Below, in pieces: positions 13,101 to 25,100 of a DNA stretch of 64,000 bases. How positions within the stretch are numbered: the first letter of the stretch is position 1; every line of letters begins with the position of its first letter. The DNA comes from Eublepharis macularius (lineage: Eukaryota > Chordata > Lepidosauria > Squamata > Eublepharidae). A program made the position numbers and the translations under genes. The stretch lies in contig NC_072801.1 of the NCBI RefSeq assembly GCF_028583425.1, forward strand, positions 21,410,001-21,474,000, read 5' to 3'. Under the pieces are notes generated by a model. It saw nothing but the letters and a program-made list of their open reading frames with translations. It was not told where the DNA came from and made no database searches.

Positions 13101-16100
13101 TTAGTTTCAGCAGCTATGTATCTGTTTGTTTTCAAATTTCTGAAATTCTTACCCTGTTGTATTGTTCATTGAGCTTCCCAGCTGTTGATTATATTGACCT
13201 ACACCGTGTAGTCTGCCTTGAGAAAGGTGGACTGTAAATAACATAAATAAATCTCCCACTCATGCATCTTCTTTATTTTACTCAGATTTTAGTTTATAAA
13301 ACTGCTTTGCTAACCCTTAAAAAAAGGCACTTGGAGTGGATAGCAATAAACATGGCAAGCATATCTGGAAAAAACATCAGATCGGTCTAGTCATGGGAGA
13401 ATTTTGTAAGCCTAGATTTCTTTGCTAAGGGAGTCTTAGCAGGTGTGTAGCTGTAATAAATGTATTTCTACTCCTGAATTGGAGGCTCTGAGATGAAAGA
13501 ATATGGGCCAGTTCAATTTCTACCATGAGTTTTTATGAGAAAGACAGACTGTAAGTGAAGCAGTACCTAAAATTATGCGCTGTGTGACTTCCGGGGTATA
13601 CCTATGATGTTTGAAAGGGGGGCATAAACACATAGGGAGTTGACTTTAGTGCTTTAGTTACAAATTAAAATCTCTCTTCAAATGTTAAAGGCATTTGGTG
13701 AGATTTCCTCTGTTGCAAATGTGGATTGCTCCTTAATTCTGAATTTTTGCTCTTCTGCTCCCTTATCTCTTGAATATAAAATGAACTCTAAATTATAGCT
13801 CTGTACTATTATCTGCTCAGACAAATTGGCTGCTAGTTCAAGCAGTTCTAAGAATATTCTAAGCACATAAAATGGAACCCAATATTTACTTTGCATTGCC
13901 CTTATTTTCTGAGGACCTCCAAGTAGAGTACATAGGATTTCTTACCCACCTTTACCTCCTCAGTCAATTCCTGTAAAGCAAGTTTTGCTAGGAGACGGTG
14001 ACTAGCTTGAGATCAGCAAGTGAATTTTGTGACTGAGTGGTGGTTTGAATCCAGCTCTTTCCAGCCTGGATCACTGCCCCCCCCCCATCGACCACATCAT
14101 TCTTATATACCAGTATAAGAATGTGTGTATTGACCTACTCCTCTTTGAGTCGCTGCAGTGCTTTATCACCATGCTGTTCTCAAGTCTAGTATGACGCTGA
14201 GTAAGCCAAAATGAGCTAGGTTAGCTGCGTTACTGTTTTTTTCCAATCACCTGAGCTTGTATTGAGATTTCTTTTGTTCTCCCTCAATGCTATTGCATTT
14301 TTTCCTCCAGTGACTTAGCCTTGCGGAATTGCTTTCTTACATCTGATTTAAACGTAAAAGTTGGAGATTATGGAATAGGATTCAGTAGGTACAAGGTAAG
14401 TCAGTGCATTTAAAGATTGTCAGAGATTTAGACCAAACTTAGTGGTGTAAATTGCTAGAATCTAGCCAATGAACCAGTACTTTGTCAGCTTGCTTGGTGT
14501 TGCTTAAATAGATTTTTTTTTGTATATTGTAGCCTCAGTTTTGGGGAGGAGGTTATTGCACACTTAACAGATCTATTTATTATGCTAGATTTTCTGGTGG
14601 TTCTCTTTGTCCCTTAATGCATTCTTCTGTCTCTTGTTGATACAGCTTTTAGTCCACAGATTTGCATACATCAACACACAGAATTGTGTAGACTTGGGCT
14701 TGGGAACTGCTATTAGGTAGGAAAACTCAAAGGCAAACTGTACAGTGCATCCCAGGCAGGCTCATTTTTTAATGAAAACCAGCCCTGGGAGTTTAAATAG
14801 AAGCTACGTTTGAGATGCGGTTGTGGGAGGGGGCATTTAACCTCTCTACCGGCTGTTTTTCTGCATTTGTCATCTCAACCGTTTCTCCATTTTAATCCTC
14901 CACAGTTTGGCCTTCCTGTTTATGGGAAGCAAAATAACCTAATAAACATTTGGATGATGGTGGCTGACTGCATATATCACTGTTCGCTTTACGTGTTAAA
15001 AAGTCATGTTTCTTACAGCTGGAAACAACTGAAGTTTTCACTTTTATGAGATTTGGTTGTCAAAGAACAACAAAAGAAAATTTTAAAAACCCTTACTTTT
15101 TTTACTTAAAACTTTTTACAGATTGATTTTCCTGTCTGTTTTGAAAATCATTGAACTCAATTAGTAATGTCAGCAAAATTAATTTGAAAAATAAATGAAT
15201 TCCTGCCTTTGTTCTTTTTAATAAGGAACACAAGGCAACATATATGGGATTCTCCCTTGCAGCTATTAACCGGACCTAGATCCACACAGTTGCAGCAAGA
15301 CTGCTATGTCAAGGCTCTAGGGGAGGTTAGTGAGGCTGCAGCTTAAACATCTAAGGCCAGGAGAGGAAATAAAAAGGACAGGTAACCCAAGTTACCATAT
15401 GGCTTTCTCTCTTATTTTGGCTTTTTTTTTTTTTGCTTAATGTGTCAGGAAGATTATATTGAGACTGATGAAAAGAAGCCTGTGCCTCTTCGCTGGACTG
15501 CTCCAGAGCTGGTGACTAGCTTTCAAGACAGATTGTTAACAGCTGAACAAACAAAGTACAGTAACATCTGGTATGAAGATGATCCTCAGTAGTAGAGGGC
15601 TTTTATTTTTAAAAAATTGACTATCATATTTAGATTTATGTTCATTTAATTGGCAGATGGTTTCATTTAAAGGGGGAACCTGCTGAGTGGACTATTATAT
15701 ACAGAGAATTGGGGTTTTTGCTTCTGCTTTGAGGATGCATTTATTGTAGTGAAAAATTGAACAAGGTTGGTGCTTGCTGCTTAGGAGAACTAAAATAGGA
15801 GGGGAGGTCCATCAAATAATTAGCATCAAGTCTCAGGCCATTTCATGTCTGGAGATGTTGTTGTGACCTTTAGTTTTAGAACTAGAAAGAATCAATGACT
15901 GCTGTAAAAAATGTTGGGCCCTTCAACTGTGCTGCTGCCGTATGCTTCTTGCGTGTGTACCATGAAGTCGCTTCTGACTTATGGTGACCATGTGGATTAA
16001 TGACCTCCAAAATGTCCTATCATTAACTTCTCAGGTCTTGAGAAATGAAGGCCGTGGCTTCCCTTATTGAGTCAATCCATTTCATGTTGGGTCTTCCACT

Positions 16101-19100
16101 TTTCCTATTGCCTTTAACTTTTCTTATCATTATTGTTTTTTCCAGTGAGCCTTGTCTTCTCATGATGTAACCAAAGTACAATAGCCTCAGTTTAGTCATT
16201 TTTGGTTTTTAGGAGAATTCAGACTGGATTTGATTGAAATGTGCAGATTTGTAATTTTTGGCTGTCCATGTTATCTGTAACTAGTCCTCCAGCCATGCAG
16301 ATTATATGGGCTATCCTTGTCCTGTGTTTGGTGCTTCTCATGATGTAGCTGGGTTGGGGTGGGGGAAGGGGGGCTTGTGGTGTGTGTTCATAATGCAGTT
16401 CCAGTACAGGCCTTGCTGATGAGCAAGTTTTTAAAAAAGAAGGATCAAATTCTAGAATTCTCGTAGTAACAAGTTCCGTATTGGGGAAATTCCTGTTCCA
16501 GTTGGGCTTCTCATTCAAGGTTTCTCTTTCCCAGGTCACTTGGTGTGACGTTGTGGGAACTGTTCAGTTCTGCTGCAAAGCCTTACTCACACTTATCCAA
16601 TGAGGAGGTCTTACTGCAAGTCATAAAAGAGAAGCAGACCAAGCTCCTGGAACCGTGCCTTGAGCAGCCATATTCCGATAGATGGTAAGGTGGGAGTCTT
16701 TTGTGGCTGATTAAAAAAATTATATTCTTTGCAGGTTTTCTTGGCACTCTTACAGTCCTGTCTTTTGTCAGTAGCTTTTATAATAACCCTGTGATAGGAG
16801 GAGGGGGTGAGGTTGAGTGGCTTGCCTAAGACCACCCAGTGAGTCTGTGCCTGTGTGCAGACTCTGCACTTCTGCAGTGTTAAAAATTACTCCTGCTGAT
16901 GAGAAGTTTGTAGAAATTCAACATGTCAAGGGTAAACTAACTTTTATTTATTTATTTTATTAAAAATTTATAACAATAAACTTTTAAACTATATACAATC
17001 ATGAATTTGCAGCCATACAAGAAGTTAATACTATAATCCGTTAATAAATACATACATCAAAATTAAGAAACACGTAACATGTTATAATAAGTAACAATTG
17101 AATGCATATTAAAGCAGTTTAGAGGGTTATATCTGAGCATATATCTGAACAAATATAAGGAGAAAGTACTTGCAAATTCTAACATATTAAATTGACAGAT
17201 TACTTACATATTTGCATATGTATGAAAGAGTTTAAGACCAGATAAGGAACTATTTATTTTCGAGGTATTCAAAGAAAGGAAACCATTTCTCAATAAAGTC
17301 GGTTGTTCTTGGAAAATTTTCTACATGGTAAATTTTATCATATAACTTTTCTGATATATAATGGTCCCAGATTTTTTGTGTGCCAGTTATCAATTGAGGG
17401 TGTAGACTTGGATTTCCAAAAGGTAGCTATTGAGCTCTTTGCGGCCACTAGTAGGGTGGCTATTAGGTCTCTTCTTATTGTTGAAATTTGGTCTTGGTAT
17501 TTGTAAGGGTAAACTAACTTGAAAAACATGCTAACTAAAGTTTTAGGTGGGTAGCTGTGTTGGTCTGCAGTAGAAGAGGGAGATTCGGATCCAGACCAGC
17601 AAGATTGCCAAAGCTTAAGCTTCCAAAAGTCAAGCTTCCTTTGTCATAAAGCTTATACTCTGGAAATCTTGTTGGTCTTGAGGGTGCGACTGGACTCAAA
17701 GCGTGCTAACTAAAGAAGACAAGTTGATAGAAATTGATGGTTGATCTGAAATAGCTTGTGACGAGAACAGTAGTAACTCAACATGGCTGTTTTTCCCCCT
17801 TGTAGGTATGAAGTTTTACAGTTCTGTTGGCTGCCTGCAGACAAGAGAGCAACTGCTGAAGAGGTACACAAGCTTCTGACGTATCTCCGAATGCAAAGCC
17901 AAAGGGATTCAGTGATTGATCCTGAACAGTGGAACATTCTTAAGCCCAACATGTCAAACAGAGATTTGTCAGTGAACTCCGCCTTTCCGATTCTGGATCA
18001 CTTCTCCGGCAGCAGTCTTGGCCGTGAAATGGAAGAAGTCCTCACAGTCACTGAAACAAGTCGAGGCCTCAGCTTTGAATACGTATGGGAAGCCGCCAAG
18101 CACGATCACTTCGGAAGCGGTCAGACAAATCCTGATGAAGAGCTGGCGTACACAAATATCTTTTTCCCTGTGGAAGTTTTCGAGAACACCCTTTTGGAAC
18201 AAGGGTCTGGAGCTCAGGATGAAAGTGGCCCGGAGACTTCATTTCGAGTGCCTGGGGAACTTCCTGTGTTCAACGCCCACAAACCCTCAGTGGGCAGTGA
18301 CTATTACATCCAACTCGAAGAGAAATGCAGGAGCGGCGATGAGGGTTTCGACAACTGTGCTGTCATGGTGACGACTGAAGTGGACAACCTCGAAGTCCCG
18401 AAAGACAAAAGTTCTCACTTTGTGGTTCTTGGGGACTTTGATGCTACTGAGTCTGCTACAGATGGGGACTTTTTCTGTATTAATAATAGTTCCAAGGAAG
18501 GAGACATGCATGCTAACAACCAGGAAAGCTCTTTCCAAACTGTATTGGCTGATATCACCAGAGCAGAACCGTTGGCTAATGAAAGAAATCAGTTTGACTT
18601 AACTGATCCGAATGATATTTATGTAGAGTTTGAAGCAGTTTCCTGTTCGGATCTAGAGGAATCGGCAGTAGCCGATCAGCACATAAAGGGAGTTCCTTTG
18701 CATGCTTCTGAAAACAAAGTTGTTTACTTGCATGAAAGTGGCACGCAGAAGTCTGATCCTGGCCTGCTGACTTCAGAAGAGCTGTGTGCAAACTTTCTTT
18801 TTCTTCAAGAGAAGAACTTACTAAAGGAGGTGTTGAATGACACAGTTAACACAGCCAACGCAAATATGTTACAGGTACCAAATAGGAACTTTCTGGAGGT
18901 TGAGCTTAAAATGGATGGAAATATTTCAACCCATAAAGATGAGTATTTGATAGAAACAGCCACTGATAAAAGCTTGAGCATTATGCTTCCATCCCCTGTG
19001 GAAAGTCAGGTGCCTCATAGCTCACCTGTGATGGATAATCAACTGGTAACACCTCTGTTGAGAGCTGGGAAAAACCATTCTGACATAGGAGCTGATCGTA

Positions 19101-22100
19101 GCTCTCTCAGCAGTACTGATGACTCCTGCCTCAGAATGGATCATGATGACTCTGAGGTCATCTCTGTTGAAATGCTGTCCATAAATACGAAAAACCAACC
19201 AGGTGGGACTAACTCCAGTCAAAGCATTATATTCCATACTCAAGAACAAGAGATACAGAATAAAAACCAGGAACTTGATTGCAATAATAGGTGCTGGGGG
19301 GAGTTGATCCATGATTTAGGGAATAAGGAATCTGGATTAGAACAAGACAACAATTGTCATTTGGACCAAAACAATGAAAATTCAGCTCAGGTTCAAAAGC
19401 GTAACACAGACGTTACTCTCACATCTGTCCTCCCTTCAGACCGAATGAGCCAGGACAGTCTGCTAGAAGACAGTGTGTCAACCGCCACACAGAGCATGGG
19501 GCAATCTTTAGATACACCGGACTCGTTGGATTCAGTAGATGTTAATGACGTCTTGGAGTCTTTAGTGAATCAAAGTCCCCAGAAAATTTTACCACCTGAT
19601 AAACCTGCTGACAGTGGCTATGAAACAGAAAATCTGGAGTCTCCTGAATGGACTTCACACCTCGTTGGCACTGACTCCAGTGAAGACACCGCTCTGTCTA
19701 TTGTTGTCGACGATGGTCTTTCGAATGGAAGACCAATTATTATAGTGTCATCAGATACTGAGGCAGATACAGTGAATATCATGGACTGCTTTGAAGAAGC
19801 CACCACAGCTTCTTCAGGTGGGCTTCAGAATTCATACAGGGATTCTGCTTATTTTTCCGATAACGACTCTGAGCTAGATAAGAAATCTGAAGAGACTATA
19901 AATGTATCTGAGGAACCAAAAGCTCTAGTGGAGGATGATGCTTGCCGTGAATACTTAGAAATGAATAAGAGTGCCAGTTCAGAGAAGCAGCCAAACTGCA
20001 GTCAGGTCACTGATGACCAGTTTGTTCATAACTCCAGTTCACAGTTGGAATTAGATGAGAAGTTAGACCTCCACGATATAGAAATAGCAAGATGTTCCCC
20101 TGATGGCGTTAATACAACTTTACTTCGGCCTGCAGTGCGCTTAGAGCCTAGCGAGGAAGATGACGTTAAACTGTATGAGAATTCCCCGAGAGGCGTCTCT
20201 TGCACAGGAACAAACACAGCAGATTTTTACCCTGAGCAGGATTTGAAGCTTGCGCCTGACTTACTCAGCCCTGCTGAAGCCTTTGAAAGATCTTCATTGT
20301 GCTATCTTGATGGTCACAAGCTCAAAGAGCCAGACGTGGAAGGAAAATACCTGGGTAAGCTTGATGTGTCTGGGATGCTTGACCGGTCACTGGATGGAGA
20401 TGATGCCGATGAAGAAGATGAAAACAGCGATGATTCTGAGGATGACATGAGAACTTTCCATCTGCACGGTCTTAGCTCTGACAGCGATGAGGAAATTGTG
20501 CATCAAGTACCAGTGATCCTTACTGATAGGGATGATGGCAAACATCTGAGGAGCTTACTGAAATGCCCAAAACCTTTGGGTCAGAATACGCCTTCTGAAA
20601 ACTCCCTAAAGAACGAAAGGAAAGCAGTCACGTTCTTTGATGATGTCACCGTCTATCTTTTCGATCAGGTAACTTGGGGTTTTTCTTGGCTTTGATTCTC
20701 AGAAGTGCAGGCTTGGAACAGGTGAATGATAAAACCATTGCAATGGTTGGGTTTTACTCATGGCTAATAAAAGGGAGGAGGGAATGAGTCTATAGTCTGT
20801 ATAAGGATTGGTTGAGCTTCCAAAGTGACTGACCCACACAAGTTCATAATGAAGTTGGTAAAAAAACTTGATACTGCATGGATCATGTATGTTTAAAAAC
20901 ACTGAAGTAAGCATTCAGAGTGCTGATGTAGTCCCTTGTGATTTTTTTTTTGTAGGTTTGATACAACATTTGGGATTAGTCTTTGTAAAATGAGAGCTTT
21001 GTATCCTCTGTCTGTGGTTTAAGATCAAAGTACATGTAACACTGGAGTTTTGTGACTGGAGCTCCTCACATAATTTGGCTTTTCTAAAAAGCAGGTGCTG
21101 GGGGGATTGGTGTGGCAGGCATCTGGAATGAGGTTGCAGCCCTTCACTTGCTTGTTTCCTGGATCAATAACTACTCCCCTCATTTCCAAACTGTTTAAGC
21201 CCTAATTTTAGGAGGGGGGGGGAAGAAGTTGCCTTTTGGGGCATTTTTGATCAGGGAAAAAGCTGGTGGTTGAAAGAGTGAACCCCCCTCTTCCCCAGAA
21301 CTGGGGCTTCTGGATCCACACCACTGTTTCACGCACAGACAGTAGCTGTTCAGTTGGATTTTGGAAATTCCTAATTCCCATGCCATGTAGAGCATAGTCC
21401 AGCTGACCGGTTCTAATCAATTGTAGCTTTGCTGCTTTGGGGGGATAGCCATTATAACCTCCTGTGAACAAAAGTCAGTCATCCTTCATTAAAATGGTAC
21501 AGGTCAGCACAGCTCAGTATAAATAGATGCTAAAAATGTGCCAAGCAAGAAATGAATTGAGCACAAGTTCATATGGGGCCCAGAACATTAATTTCCAGTT
21601 TTTAATTATGAAACACACTGGGGTTTGCATGCGGGCCTTTTAGTTAGAGCCGCACATGCACATAAACTGAATGAAATTGACCTATTTTCTGAACTCTAAG
21701 GTTGTGTATCTAGTTCTTGCTTCTGTAACAAGATAGCTGCAGGGTGCTGTTTATACAATGTGGGAAGGCAAACTTGTGCAGCAAATTTAGGATTTTCTGA
21801 AAAGACCTAGAAATTAACTCTGATAGGGTTATAGTATGAAGAAGAATTTTTGGAATATTCTGGGTGTTGTCTGAAATAATAGACTCTGCTGTTCCAAGAC
21901 CTCCTTTATTAATTCTGTTGTACTGAGCATTGAATACTAAAAGTATGCAGGCATTTCCAAATACTTAAGAGCACTTACATTTTCTTAAGAGGGGAGGGCA
22001 ACTTCCATCTTGCTGCTGCAGCTGCCTGAACCCCCTTCCAGATTTTGTTCTTGGCAGACTTTAGACCCTCAGAACCAGCATAATGGACAAAATGGGGAGG

Positions 22101-25100
22101 GGTCTACAGTAGAAGAAAGGGAATTAGTGGAAATCATCCTCCCCATTATGAAAACTTGTGCCCTTAAGTCTTAGGACTTGCATGCTTCGATTTTATATAT
22201 GCATTTAGTGAACATAGAAACTGCATTTTAGACAGATAATCCTAAAGAGAATCCTGGTTTTAAATGAATTGCTTTCTATTCTATCCAATATTCGATTGGA
22301 ATATTCTTGAAATGGTCACATTATAGTTAACAAATAATCAAATTCTGTGAGGTTCTGGGAAGGATGTTTGCTCTTGTTTTGTTACTTCTCTATTTTGACA
22401 TTTGTTTATATTTTATTCATTGGCTGATTTTCTTGTCAAGCATATATTTTAATAACAGAGGAAAAAGATGAAGGAAGGGGGATGATAGAGACAGGTTTAA
22501 CTAGTGGCAGAAAAGGTATTTACATTGTTCATTTTTTAAACTTTATTTTTACATTACCTTTCTCCCCAGTGGGACCCAAAGCAGTGCATGTCTTTCTCCT
22601 CTCCTCCATTTTTATCCTCACAGCAACCCTGTCAAGTAGATTAGGCTGAGCGTGTGCGACTGGCGCAAGGTCACCCAGCAAGCTTCATGGCAGAGCGGGG
22701 ATTTGAACCTAAGTCTCCCAAATCCCAGTCTGGCACTCTAACCGCTACGCCACACTGGCTTAAGAGAAAGTTATGGCAGAAGGGGGTGTGTAATATGGAA
22801 TGATTGTTTATATTTAACCTTCTGACCTCAGAATATGTAACTTCAGAGATTGAATTAAAAAAAATACACCAACTACTAAAAGAGAATAATATGGAAGATG
22901 GGGCTGCGCTAGTAATTTTAATGCACAAACACAGAGGAGTGAAAGTTACAAATGGCATGATCATTAGAGAGATGACACAGAGGCAATCTGGACTGGTGGA
23001 ACTGGTAGAATATAGGTGACTTTGCCATGACCACGTTTTGCTCCTGGTTCAAGGAAAAGGTGTACTAAATGCAGAGATTAGGTGTCAGCTTATCTTTTTC
23101 TCTGAAAGGGCAAGAAAAGTGACCCTCCCACAAGTGCAAACGTTGCATCTCACATTAATAGAAGGGCCAAGCAACACGAGACCCATGATCAGATCCCCCA
23201 GAGCATAAGCTATGCAAGATCCATCCCCCGTCTGCAATAACAGGAAATGATCAATGTTCCTTCTGGATTTTTAAGGAAACACCAACCAAAGAACTTGGGA
23301 ACCGTGCTGCAGAATCAAACTGCTCGGGCTCCAGCAATGCTCCTACTCCAGCTTCTGGTGTTGGTTACTTGAATAAGTTTACTAATTCGGAAAGCTCTAC
23401 TGATGAAGAAGGTACTGCTGAAAAATGCTGTTTTTAATGTTACAGGTTTAATCTGGAACATTACAGGTGCTCACAGTGGGGTTTCTTGTGTGTGTATTCT
23501 CACTCCAGCCACAAAGAGCCTCTTCCTTCCTCCCTCTGGCCTTGCAGGAGTTACAATTTCCTTCCGGATGTAAAAGTTAACATTTAAGCTATAAGTAGTT
23601 TATCACATAAGCAGGGGGTACAGCAGCAGTGGATCCAAGTGAAACCCCACAGCACTTGAGGAAGAGCTGTGGCTCAGTGGTAGAGCATCTGCTTGGCATG
23701 CAGAAGGTCCCAGGTTCAATCCTCGGCATCTCCATTTAAAGGATTGGGTAATAAGTGATGTGAAAGGCCTCTGCCTGAAACCCTGGAGAGCTGCTTCCAG
23801 TCTGGGCAGACAATGTTGACCTTGATGGACCAAGGGTCTGATTCAGTATAAGGCCGCTTCGTGTCTGTTTAAGCTCTTGTATGAACACACAGCTTAGTTC
23901 TTATTTTATTAATTTATTTAAAACATTTGTATGCTGTTTTTCTGCCCAATTAACACTCTCAAAGTGGCAAACAAAAAAGATGTTAAAAATGCTAGACAAA
24001 GCGGAAAAGTCTTTATCCTTTGGCAGTAAAGACAGTGATCAAGGGGGGATAGATGAATCTCCCTGAGAAGGGAATTGGATAGTCGAAGCATGTCTTCTGG
24101 GAAACAAATTTGGAAAGCTTCAGGCATTCTCTCCTTAGGTTGTGTACAGAGCAAGAAAAAAAGGTGGTGACCTTAAAGGCATAAGCAAACCCCCAAACAT
24201 CTTCACATTGAACACAGCTGGGTTTGCATCCATGTGTCTGGTTTAAAAACAAGTTCTCTTTTGGTATGATCAGTTCATAGACCCAGTCTCTGTATGTCCA
24301 TTCCCAATAGTTTTTTTTGTTTTACAACTCATCTGGCCCACATAGCCGAAACATTCCAAAATCTACATTCCAGAAGTGTAACCTACAGAATTTTAGCACA
24401 TTCCAGATTTTGTGTTGCAAGTGCCATACACTAATCCATTCTCGCTGGCAGTGCCTGTTGCTTTTGCATTTAAGACGTATGATACTGAATGCAGATGGTT
24501 GACTCTGCTGCAGATCATTGGGAATCTGCACCTTGGAGATTACGTTCTCTGCTTTCCCCCCTCTTACTCAGTTTTCATGTGTGTGTTTTAGGTGGAGGCT
24601 TTGAATGGGATGATGACTTCTCTTCTCCGGAGCCCTCTTTTATATCCAAGGCAGCAAACACTCTCATTAATTCCAAACCTTCTCTACAGACATCAAAGTA
24701 CTTCTCCCCACCGCCGCCACCTCGAAGTCCTGAACAAAACTGGTCACATTCGCTACCTTACTCTAGATTCTCTATCTCACCGGCAAACATCGCCAGCTTT
24801 TCTATTACTCACCTAACGGATTCAGATATTGAACAGGGAGGCAAGTATTTTTTTCGTTCAAGCAATTTTATCCTTCGCATCAACATTGCTGGAATTTTTT
24901 AAAATTGTATACATATAAAGGAAGAATTATTACTCTGAGTTCAACTTACAGGTTTTTGCCACACATTTAAGTGGTAGCATGGTTGAATTTCAGTTGCCAA
25001 GACCTTCTGTTGTCGTTTGGTTATCTCCCTGACTTGCTTTCTCTCATGGGGTTCCTTGAAGTTCTCCTGTTCATTCAGCTTGTATCTATTGCATGTTTTT

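Noticed and set aside
17783-17805. ATG opening the 970-codon frame at 17783
   Set aside because: It lies in the intron just before the acceptor at 17805; the conserved LMTK2 protein joins from the previous exon.
18018-20450. Secondary frames on both strands inside the LMTK2 giant exon
   Set aside because: Shadows of a long conserved exon; none shows a domain.
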